DNA of 64,000 bases from Batrachochytrium dendrobatidis JAM81 (lineage: Eukaryota > Chytridiomycota > Chytridiomycetes > Rhizophydiales): positions 67,868-131,867 of the forward strand of contig NW_006281108.1 of NCBI RefSeq assembly GCF_000203795.2, read 5' to 3'. Positions 33,165-43,598 of the stretch are shown piece after piece. Position 1 is the first letter of the stretch. Each line of letters opens with the position of its first letter. The position numbers and the translations under genes were made by a program. Under the pieces are notes generated by a model. The model searched no databases. It was not told the origin of the DNA and was given only the letters and a program-made list of their open reading frames with translations.

Positions 33165-34898
33165 ATGCCTGTGAGCTCCAGCATTGCAGAAAAGCATCAT
33201 TACACTCCAGCCTATTCAACTACGTCAAATCAGCTCTCATCCAGTTTATTGCTACTGCTCATAGTCCTTGTTGCATCCTCTGTTCCAGTATCTGCTTCTG
33301 TATCGCTACCACTCACAAATACTTCATATCCTGTAAGTGTTTCAGTTACTGCTTTTGCTCATATAGTGCTTTAGTGGATTTGCCATATTTCTGGCGTGAA
33401 TGAAAACATCCATCAATCTGGCATATTGCCATCAAGCAATTGCACTTGTGTTGTCCATCTGTCCATACTAATCTTTATTTTTAACTATGTTGTGTTCAAT
33501 CATAATAGGACAGGGGTGCAGCCTTTGGATCTTTGATTGGTCCAACAGGTAACTGGATATCAATTGCTGTCAGCTCAATCTGCACCTTTAAACTAGTTTT
33601 CAATTACTCACGCAAATCTGTATTTCAATCCTAGGTTTGGTTGGTATACTGATTCCAGTAAATGCTATAGACTCTAAACATTCAAGATCTGGCTGTAAAC
33701 CTATTTCTTTTGAGTCTGTCCCGCCACTTACTCAAGCACAACTGTCATTCAATCTACATTCATCAGCCCACTGGATTGCTTTGGTTGAACGTGGCGAATG
33801 TAGCTTCGCCGACAAGGTTCGGGCAATGCAACAATCTGGCGCATCCGCCGTTATTATTGGCGACAACTCCTTTTTTGGCGATCTGATTACAATGTACTCT
33901 CAAGGAAACGTTAGCGACATTGTTGTTCCCAGTGTGTTTATTTCAAAACCTTCATATCTAGCTATTTTGGAGTTGATTGGTACTACAGATAGTAAAGATC
34001 CAAATGATGATAAAGATGCGCACGTTTTTAAAGAAAACAATGCCGATCTGAATGCTCAACAACCTGTCTTGCTCAATACACTAGGCGATGCACCTGATAT
34101 AAAAGACTCGTCACTGTTATTATCAGATCTTTCTACAAATCCAAAAAAATCCAACTTGGCTCATTTTCTTACTCGTACGAGTAGTCAGTACAATGGTTTT
34201 GACTCTATACCCATCCAAAATGTGTGCACTTATTTCCAATTTCCTTGCGTATCAGCTTTTTTACTTCCAGACGAAGTCAGCATTTCTATCATGGATATAA
34301 TCATCGTCACCATCATGTCTGCACTATGCCCTATTGTCATCATGTTTTTCATTTATTCAATATGGCTGCTTTTACAATTTAATATGCGACAAAAATCAAC
34401 CATCTCCGTTTTAGACTTGTCGCGACTGCCCATCAAAGTATATTTCAATTCGAAGCGGCATGAAAATGACCCAACTACATGTGGTAGGCATTCAGTCAAA
34501 TTATTTGGACAAGGACAATCGAGTAGGATGAATAACCGTTTTTTTGATTGGATGTTTAGCTATTTGCTTGGAAGATTTTGTTGATGAAGACACACTACGC
34601 ACACTAGTGACATGTCGGCATGAGTTTCATGCAAGTTGTAAGTTGTCATGTTTGATATTTCATTCAAGTGGTATGTATACTCAATGCATCATTGACTCTA
34701 GGTATTGATCCATGGCTAAGATATTACAGTAAGCTATGCCCCACATGCAAACAAGAGATCTTACTCAATGAGAATACACCACTTTTAGCACGTACACAAC
34801 AGCCAGGTTTACTTGCAAATTTAAGAAATGGAGCCAGTACATTGGCAGAAACGACTAGTTCTTTGGCGTATATTTCGGATAGCTTTGATTATGCATAG
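33165..34898 (+). CDS. PA-TM-RING family E3 ubiquitin ligase
   Basis: Five exons (33165-33332, 33509-33548, 33635-34483, 34560-34637, 34702-34898) splice in phase to 443 residues. A signal peptide (SSSLLLLLIVLVASSVPVSA) leads to a protease-associated domain in the lumen (AFGSLIGPTGLVGILIP, WIALVERGECSFADKVRAMQ, GASAVIIGD). A membrane span follows (SIMDIIIVTIMSALCPIVIM). The cytosolic RING-H2 reads CAICLEDF, TLVTCRHEFHASCIDPWL and CPTCKQE, with the C3H2C3 ligands complete. The RING is only intact if the 76-nt intron 34484-34559 is removed; the unspliced frame stops early. Relatives (RNF13/RNF167, plant RMR sorting receptors, fungal Tul1-like ligases) act in the endosomal or vacuolar membrane. 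Confidence 0.9.
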
Positions 34899-35062
34899 TG
34901 ACGTTGATGATACGACTGCTTTGACTGTTGTTTATATATCATGTATTTTGCAAACCATTTTTATTATGTGGTAGACCACATTTCACTCTGAACAATAAAG
35001 ACCAGTATTTTATCCGTTAAAATAAATCATTTCAAAATATTTGAAACTTTGTTTAAAAAGGT

Positions 35063-38000
35063 TTATTGGTTAAGAACATTTTTGACAATACATTCAAGAA
35101 GTAAGCAGAGTAGAGATATATTTAATCGCTGGACTTGGATCATATTAAATATTCTAGCAAGCCCAACAGACGCATTTTGCTTTCCAACGACTCTAGCAAG
35201 AGTATCCAATTTAGCTTTGATGGGCGATGGAGAAATAGGATCTTCTTCACCACCAACCATCAATACCGACTTGGCTGAAATACGCGTATCTCTCTTGTCG
35301 TCGTCATTTCTAACTTGTGGAGAAACTCCTTCTTCATGGGTTATATTTGATCCCCAAACTCTTCCATCGGGCCATAAAGCTCCACTTATGCCATCAAGAC
35401 ACTTGATTGCGCTTTCTTCAGACATTGCTCCTTCCACTTTTCTCTGCATCCAAGATGAAATGGTGGACCCATACGTTTGGTACAACACCACACGGACAAC
35501 ATGAAGCGACTGCTGTCGAATCCATTGCGTTGGAGAAGTAAGTTGAAACACCTCTTCAATAGCACTAATAGTGCACTCGAGAATGACATTAAGATCACTT
35601 TGAGAGAGATGCTGTTTTTCAGGAAGCGTTTCATGGGATTTTAAATGCTGGGTGTTGGGTTGATCAGATTCTTCCAATAAAGTCCATTCAGCATTTACAG
35701 GCTGCGCGACGTTTAATGTTGGAGTTTCAGGTTGAGAATCAGATTGAGAATCAGATTGCGCAATCGTTGGATGGACTACACTAGCAACAGAAGACTTGGA
35801 GTCTGTAAAGGATCTGGTATCATTACTTAACGATTGTGAAATGGTGCTTAAAGTCCCCAAACTACTATTACCATCTCCCACAGTAGCAACTTTTTTTAAT
35901 GCAGATCCTGCACTCTTGAATGCTCTGAGCATCATATTCCCCAGTTCACCGTTTGAGCCAACATGTCGAAGCGATGCCGAAGTAGGTGTTGCATCCCCAG
36001 AACTATGAACAGATGCTGGCTTACTGAGAAATGTGATCACTTGAGTAGATAGTCTTAAAACCGTATCTTGAACCATCTGTTTCAAATACATCTCCAACTC
36101 GCTTGCAAGATGCTTACGTGCATTGATCCGTAGAGTGTGTCGCTCTATTGCATCGGCAGCATGGCTCGCTGTGGAAAAAGCTCCACCAGTGAAAATAGAC
36201 GCTGCAGTAGATGTCATGGAGATATCGTTTGAAATATCAACCAAACCTTCAAGTGGAGGCCGAGCTGGAAACGTAATCGCATTTGCTTTGCTAAAATGAA
36301 CACATAACAAACGATGAAGACGTTCAAATTCTTCATAGGTCTTGACTAGTGTCCATGTATCATCTTCACGAGATTTGATGGTCACAATAAATTCAAACGC
36401 AACAAACGGTGTCGAGGATGTAGAATGACCACCACCAAGATTAGTGGATAAAGTTGATGCACCTAGGGTTTGAGCTGCTATTACTCCAGTGGCATTAATA
36501 ATGGATCCAAGACGAAGGAGACTATCGGATCGTCCAGGTCGCTGCGTAAGTGTAGTAGCAGCTTCATCTACCGCATCAACAATGCCAATAGAAACGCCAT
36601 CCAAATCAACAAATACAAAAGAGTCAAGACTGTCAATGGGCTTAGAGCTGGCGTTACTCGTATGCTTACCCTCTAAGCTTTCGTGGTGAAATTCTTCGTC
36701 TGATAGCATTTCCATCAAAGAATCAAGATCAGTTTGCAAAGCAAATTTCGACTCCAAAAGTGTCTGAAGCGTGTCTGGATCTGCAGTACTTATGCTCTCG
36801 CCAATGACAGAAATACGATCTCGTGTAGCTTGAATTGCCGTCTTGATGTTGTCTCTGCGAAAATGTTTATGGCCAACATCCAAATCAAGCGAGACAGGTA
36901 AGCTCGTGTCACTATTGTTTAAATCTTTGCTGGTCGTAACACTAGAAAAATCAGAGTCGTCTACAGCTTTGATAAATAAAGGATCTTCAATAGGTTTACA
37001 TTCACTCGTGGGTTGTACTGGTTCTACGGGTTTTAATCCATCATTCTGCACAAACTTGATAAACGTTTCAGTTTGTTTGAAAGTCTCGAGCATAAATGAA
37101 TCCAAATAGGCTTCGATCCGTTCCTGTAGACATTTGAATAATTCTGGATGAATTTGAACATCAATCTCTTTGCGCACCTTATTCAGCGTTTCCAAATTTT
37201 CATTCATGTCGCCAAATGATAAGGGTAATACGTCTCGTGTGATGGCACTTCTAATATCGGTTACAATTTGTAAAGCCAAATCGTGCAATTCAGTAATGGA
37301 GGTATACTTGCTGTCTACAGAATTCGACATCACGCCTCTTGCTGCACGCTCAAACTCTTCCATTTCATGATAGATTCGAATGTGTCCTGCATGTCCACCT
37401 TGAATAAGAAATTCTGTATACATTTCCAAAGCACCATAAGCGGATCCATTTATATTGAGAATGTCCCATGAAGTGACAGCAATGCCACCAATATTGGAAA
37501 TGGATGGAGCAAAAGTAAAACTGTTTGCATCATTCATGTGTGCAAATACAGTATCAGCGCGATCAGAATGATCAGTACATCCCGCTTCGTCTTCATCATC
37601 AGTTGATTCCAGATCGTCCAACATATCCGTGTTGATGTAAACAGCTTCTATCAACATTTCGGCATCGGTAGAAACAGCCAGACGAGATCGAGTGGTGTCG
37701 ATAGGTATCCAGGCTCGTTTGATTCGATTGGGCTCCAAATCATTCAGTTCAATTCGTACTGTACCAATCAACTCTCCTGTAAATATGTTTTTTGTGCTGA
37801 TGATATCCACCACAATACAGCGAATACTAGCATCCATTACATCGTCACCCGTTTCTTCAGGAACACCAAACCAACATGAAAAGTCCCATACTGGATTAGT
37901 CTCGGCCGGAACTTTGGAAGATTTGAAAGACTGGGTGCCAACAGCTGCTGTGCAATATACCTGGTGGGTACTTATAACTGGCAGCTGACGCGATTCCAAC

Positions 38001-39449
38001 ACTTTAACGTGGATCTGAGTTTTGGTGGTAAGTGCTGATGATGTGGAGCTCAAACTCAATCGCTTGAGTGAGTTTATAGATCGTATGGTCATATATTTTA
38101 GGCGCTTTGGTAAGGATATGGAATTTCCTGAAGACATTGAAAAGGAGATTGACAATGGGCGTGTGGTATCTAAAACATGTCGTGGCTGTATCGATGAAGG
38201 TCCCAAAGACGTTGTTTCTGATATACCTGTTTCTGAAAAAGAATCTTCGATACTTGCTGCACGCTTTATTTCGCCTGTTGTGATGGATGCTGTATCAGCA
38301 CCTGTATCAACAAAATCCGTTTCATTGGCTGTGGGTGCTGGCATATCGTTAGAAGGTTTTGGCTTTAATGCATTCAGCAACGTCATGTTCAGCCAATCTG
38401 GATCGGAAAATTTGTTTACAACAGATAATAGTACTGTAGTAGCGAGTATTTCTCTCACAATGCCAAACACGACCGAGCTGGAACGATCTGCACGAGGAAG
38501 AATATGGATCGATATTCGCATCGAAAGATCTCTTAGATGCTCATTGACTTGCTCTGGTGTTGAGCATCTACAAAACACAGACTTGGGATGCTGTTGAATG
38601 TATTCATCAAGTGAAAGCTGTGTGGATTCAAAATGCTTATACTCTCTCTGATATAAATCAACAAAGCGTATTAATAACAGTTTCCAAGTCACCAATGGCA
38701 ACCCATGGGATTAAATCAGCAAATTGCTTACCAAGTGCGTTAGAACAACACCAATCACAGCCAGGACCAAATTGACAGGATTCATTTTACTAGCAGACAA
38801 TCCCAGAGTAACAAACGCTTCTCTCAATGAAACATGTATGGCTTCAGGAAACTCTTGACTGTTGGAGTGGTTGAGCTTCACGTACCATCCATTGATAAAA
38901 TCACGCACTATATATGAAATGAGTTTGTCGATTGAAGCCATGACCTGTAAAGACACTGCTGTTGGAGAAACTGCGCGACTCTGGGCAGCCGATTGCTCCT
39001 AAAATGCATCAAAACAAACCCGAATGAGTCAGCCCATCATCTATACCACCACACTATAAGAGCAGCATGGAGGATGTTTTAGATCTACACCACATTGCAA
39101 TAGCCACATGAGGCGTAGGTTAAAATTGAATCAACTGCCATTCACATACTTGGTGAAAAAGTTGAACGAGCTCATCGTCTTTTGATGGTTGCATTTTTAT
39201 AATAGATATAACTCGGCTTGCACCAGATTCAGCCGGGAGTTGCATTACATCCCAGATTCTTCCCAGTCCAAATGCAGTTAGTAAAAGTACGAGGATTAAG
39301 CTTGTTCGAGGTGCAATGGCTATACATGTGAGCACAACAACAGGCGATGCCGCAAGATACAGTGGAGGAGTTGTTTTAATCATGTCTTGGACTGGTTCCG
39401 GAAGCATTGGACTGTATTTATCCATCATGGATTGTAGAAACTCTGACAT
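35063..39449 (-). CDS. sorting nexin with N-terminal membrane anchor, PXA, C2-like, PX and nexin C domains (SNX13/14/25 or Mdm1-like)
   Basis: Three exons (39150-39449, 38732-38998, 35063-38647), all phase 0, give 1,383 residues. An N-terminal hydrophobic pair (LYLAASPVVVLTCIAIA and LILVLLLTAFGLG) anchors the protein. A PXA domain follows (MASIDKLISYIVRDFINGWY to VFGIVREILATTVLLSVV). Next is a C2-like stretch (IHVKVLESRQLPVIS, NPVWDFSCWFG), then an RGS-like helical region around MYTEFLIQGGHAGHIRIYHE. A PX domain lies at FVAFEFIVTIKSREDDTWTL and KTYEEFERLHRLLC, with ITFPARP. A nexin C-terminal domain follows (LECTISAIEEVFQLTSPTQW to VLYQTYG). This set is typical of PXA-RGS-PX nexins that tether ER to endosomes or vacuoles and lipid droplets. 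The start at 39449 is the first ATG giving the anchor. Confidence 0.85.
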
Positions 39450-40045
39450 TGAGTATTCAATGCTGTGTTGATGACCTGGAATGATTATCAAACGTTTACA
39501 CTTGTAAAGCCTTGTACAGCAACAATGATATGCCTGGTAGTGTGTATCTAGTCTGAACTAATTCCAGAATATGTCGACTAGTTTTGCTGGATTACAACTG
39601 TTGGAATGCTTTGACTGCAGTCAATCTCCAAAGTTGGAATATGCGTTCTTGAACGTTTCAAAATGTTCAGCATCAAAATACACTTTATTTGTCAAGACCA
39701 GCTAAAACAAACCCATTCGTAGTTTACTCTGAAATAAGCCATGGAAAGTTGTAGAGTTGTGGTTCATTGACATGAATTTACGATGCAAGTTGAGTGCAAA
39801 TACAAGAAATTAGAATAGCCGCTAGAAAACACATCAAAGAGATCAAGTCAAAGGTTATTGAGCAAGTTGGATCAGTCAACCCGTGGTGCTTAGTATCGAG
39901 ATTCGCTGATAAACTTCATCTTCTTTGATGCTGTATTGACTTAGTACGGTTAGTACAAAAATGATCGACCGGATTGTGTGTTCCACAAGTTGTATCCGAG
40001 AGTGCATTTTGGCAATTTGCCAGTAAAGCTGGACTAGTAAAATGG
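39450..40045. other. intergenic region
   Basis: The 5' flank of the sorting nexin and 3' flank of the next minus-strand gene. No gene, repeat or module copy is recognised. Confidence 0.6.
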
Positions 40046-42893
40046 CTAGGTGTTGTGCTGCGCATGGAGAGATATCGATGTGGGAGAATCTGGTACAAAC
40101 CACGATCTCACAAGATTAGGAACTGTGCTGTTTTGATCGTTGCAGCTACCTAAGCTTTTAAACAGTGGAACCGAATTCAAAGGAGCGTAACCAGGTAGCT
40201 GATGAAGGGGTTCATGATACAAAACGGTTCTAGATTCGGGTAATTTGATACGCCAATTCAAGATTTGGTTTGTATGCCAGCCCGCACCTACAAACGGCTG
40301 GATATAGCAGCCAAGATTGATAGCATCGTTCCATGCACTACGAAGTCTGGCGACACACATATCCAGATCCGATGAAGATGGTGTGCTTTGAAGGGATGCA
40401 AATGGATTGAATGAAGCCGAGGGATCTCCTTTCTGTTTATAACTCCCTTTAGTCAAGCAAATATCAATATATTCATCCGAGTGTACTGTAGACTGAAACT
40501 GCGATGGTGTGAGTTGTATTTCTTGATAGGTTGGCCCTGGTGTAGCATTTAAAGGTAAGGTCAAAGCTGGCATTAATGATTGGAATTGACCAGATATTTT
40601 TCTGTCGGTCTCTGTTAAACTGTTGCTCAATTCCATGCCATTGAGTTCAAAACGATGCGGTGGTGACATCAAGGTATGCGGATCAGATTCAGCACTTGTG
40701 AGAGAATAAGATTCAGGAGGATGAACAGATACACGCTTGTCGCGATGAGCGAATAGACTTTGTGATTCTGTAGCCTGTAAATCGCAGAATATGAATTCTT
40801 CATTAGCTGTGGCTGACAACATGAGAGGTTGATTGATCTGTGGTTCAAAAGGTTCCAGCAGTTTAATACTGGTCATGCCAGATTGGGGACTGTTTACAAC
40901 TGGATCCGAGTCACCCAAGGCAATGCAGGTTGTTAATCCAGCTTTTGAAAAAGAAAAAGTTGATGCATTGTCATTTGATTGACAATGGAATAACCTTTGT
41001 GCCACATACTGATGATTATTGTCAAATGGATGTCGGATACGACGTCTATCAATCATGCCTGGACTTGTGGCAAAATGATTTTCAATGGGGTTTGGCAAAA
41101 TCACTGTTGGATGCTTGATAGATTTTGGAGTACAAGGTATATCGATGAACCCCTCAATAGTAGCAGTGATGTCATTGGCTTGATTTAGTATTGCAAGTTC
41201 GTCGGGATCGGTAAAATGATCAAAAATGAACGAGTCATTCAATTTGTCTGTAGTATGGAATTTCAAAGGCGAGCTATTTGAATTGTGATTTGGTAGATCT
41301 GTATATGGAGTAGCCATGGATACGGCTGCACATACATTCAAGGGTTGAATGGAACTTCCGATTCCTTCCTTGAATGGTAGATTGATTGATACATCTGAAA
41401 ATTGATCAAAAGAAGTATCGTTTGGAATAGTTGTGGAAATATCAGATTGATGGTTGCCACCAATGAGAATGGACTGGGCATTACCCACTTCCACAGAGTT
41501 GCTTGTAGATGATTGCAAGAATTCAAAAGGCTCAGACTGGGTAGAGATTTTTATGGGTGTAATGGGAGACGAAAATGGAGAGGATAAAGTAAGATCATCT
41601 GAAGCATGAATGCAGCTAGAAATTCTCGTGGTATTGATGTTATAGCTTGGGGATGAAATAGGACTTGTTATGACGGCAGTTTGTTGTTGGCTCCAGTCAT
41701 ATGTTGAGCCATCAAAATCGGAAAACAGGTCACTGCTTAAAGGCAGTGGTTTGGCAGCAGTTGAATGGCATGAAGTGGAAGTATGGCTTGTTTTACTGAG
41801 CGTATATGCACTGGAAGGACTACTGGCACAAGGTGGATAGGATTCATTGGTTACAGATGAGCTTTGAGTCAAGCCAGCAGCAGCTTGATGCTAATCAGAT
41901 CGATGCAGAAATCAATTAGTGGATGTGAGACGCAACAATAGAATGCGAGTGACTCACAGTTTTTTCTGAGGTCGCAGCGTCATTGGAGACATCATCATGA
42001 GGACCCGGCTTACTGAGCAGTGGATCGGTGTCGGATGACTCAGTGTCCTGGTCTAAAAATGTATGCAATGTAGATTGCAAACGATCCCAAACATCAAATA
42101 TGAATTTAGGTGAGACAAATGCGGGATCGCAAGAGCCGATCACGTTGTCCCATAACAGTACGAGCTCAGAAGGTGATCGGGTGCATTGTTTAAGTGTGCG
42201 GCACAGTCGTTCCTTGTATGGAATCACATGAGCCTTGCAAATGGTCTGAAAATAGTTTAATTGTCATGTGAATCAGCAATCATGGCATGTGAATCACTAA
42301 ATAGCAAGTTCCAGGGATCTGGAATATCTAAACAAGGGATCTATACGGAACGGCAGATAATCATGACTTACAGTAAGAATGGGCCAACAGTCCATCAATC
42401 GATAGACTTGTGCACGAGAGACATCCCACTTGCTTAGAAAGTAGGTCTGGAGTGAGTCGTATCCCTCATCCCGATACAGTTTTCTGCAGATGATTGCCCT
42501 TATGGCTGTCACTGTCTCCACAAACTGTTTTTGTTTCTGTTCTAAAGGAATACGTGCATATTCTTGAGGTGTGACCATTTTGATTACTCCTGGACAGATC
42601 TGTGTTTCCAGTTGCTCAAGTGAATATACTACATAGTTATTTACATTGGAATAAAAGTGCAAAGAAAGTGTGTTGGCATTCGTGGCTTGTTGCCAATCCA
42701 TGATAGGCTTCTTTGATTCAATCTGCGAGTCCGGTAATTGCGTAATTTCATGTGAAACTGCCGTGGACTCACTTTGACCGTCATCCATCCTATCATGACA
42801 CTGAGTGCTAGATGTAGCTTTCATGATCTGCCTAACAGTAGTGTATCTTTCAACTTGTTCCTTTCCTAAAATACAACTTGAACTATGGGTCAT
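40046..42893 (-). CDS. protein with a phage/ParB-like helix-turn-helix domain and a long disordered tail
   Basis: Three exons on the minus strand, 42372-42893, 41958-42245 and 40046-41890, all phase 0, give 884 residues. Residues of about 100-210 form a compact helical domain: EYARIPLEQKQKQFVETVTA, then GYDSLQTYFLSKWDVSRAQV directly followed by YRLMDCWPIL, then ERLCRTLKQCTRSPSEL and VLLWDNVIG. The pattern of a ~20-residue helix, W-x(1-2)-S-x-(A/Q)-x-x-YRL, and a later R-L stretch resembles DNA-binding proteins of phages and ParB-type helix-turn-helix modules. The remaining 650 residues are Ser/Thr/Pro-rich and disordered, as in fungal transcription regulators. I infer a DNA-binding regulator. 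The name and target are unknown. A box C lies 120 bases upstream of the start. Confidence 0.6.
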
Positions 42894-43014
42894 GGGCTGA
42901 TTTGAGAAACCCCAACTTACAATATAAAGTTTAATTGCAAGCTCAAGTCTTGCAGATTTGCAATCTCAAACTGGATCGGTTGCCACGTGATTATTCACTG
43001 GAATCCAATTAGCT

Positions 43015-43034
43015 TCATTCACGTAGAATGAAAC
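43015..43034 (-). promoter_or_regulatory. box C pointing to the HTH gene
   Basis: Minus strand GTTTCATTCTACGTGAATG, 122 bases upstream of the start codon at 42893. No clear box A or B accompanies it. Confidence 0.45.
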
Positions 43035-43442
43035 TCGAGTTTATTCTGCAGTCTAATCAGAGAGTTGTTTTGCGGAATGGAATATTGCATATCGTTGTTT
43101 AGAAGGTCAAAATATTACAGCCTTGACAGCTCCTTTGATTAATCTCAAACGCATTGACCATCATATGATTACAAACCATAATTTTGAAATGTTTAGATCT
43201 TGCACTTTCACTCTTGTTTGCATAATCATACATTGTATGATCGTCAAATTCGTCTATTTAATTCAAAGATTTGGATATTGTCAATAAAACCTGGAAACAT
43301 CGTTTGTTGCCAATCTGTCACTCACAAGAGTTGGTTTCATGACAATGAATTTTGACATGAAAGTAGAAATCCATTGTAAAAACATGTTTGAGTACTGAGC
43401 CAGAAACTGTTTCTAAACAATGATTTCAAGATATAATATTAA

Positions 43443-43516
43443 CCAGTAAGATTGTCACTCATCAAACATGACTGTTTATCACTGACTAGCACTCCATTTT
43501 ACGTGAATAGAACTGC
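43443..43516 (+). promoter_or_regulatory. recurrent module upstream of the CHY zinc-finger gene
   Basis: Box A CCAGTAAGATTG is at 43443-43454, box B ATGACTGTTTATCA at 43468-43481 and box C CCATTTTACGTGAATAGAAC at 43494-43513. This is the copy closest to the one inside the 546-bp repeat. A second box C follows 75 bases later. Confidence 0.6.
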
Positions 43517-43568
43517 AAGCATTGCTTATTCCAAAGCCAAATAGTCGCTGCAAGATAATCACAACTAT

Positions 43569-43592
43569 CCTATTTTACGTGAATACGATAAT
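43569..43592 (+). promoter_or_regulatory. box C immediately before the CHY zinc-finger start codon
   Basis: CCTATTTTACGTGAATACGA, with the ATG at 43599 only a few bases downstream. At that distance the element probably lies in the transcribed leader or at the transcription start. Confidence 0.6.
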
Positions 43593-43598
43593 AAAACT

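Larger units (their letters stand above)
42894..43598. other. divergent intergenic region with several module copies
   Basis: Between the HTH gene (minus) and the CHY gene (plus). It holds a minus-strand box C (43015-43034), one A-B-C module (43443-43516) and an extra plus-strand box C (43569-43592). No gene is seen. Confidence 0.7.

Noticed and set aside
34484..34584. Reading the PA-TM-RING gene without the 76-nt intron
   Set aside because: The unspliced frame ends at TGA and destroys the RING; splicing gives a complete C3H2C3 set.
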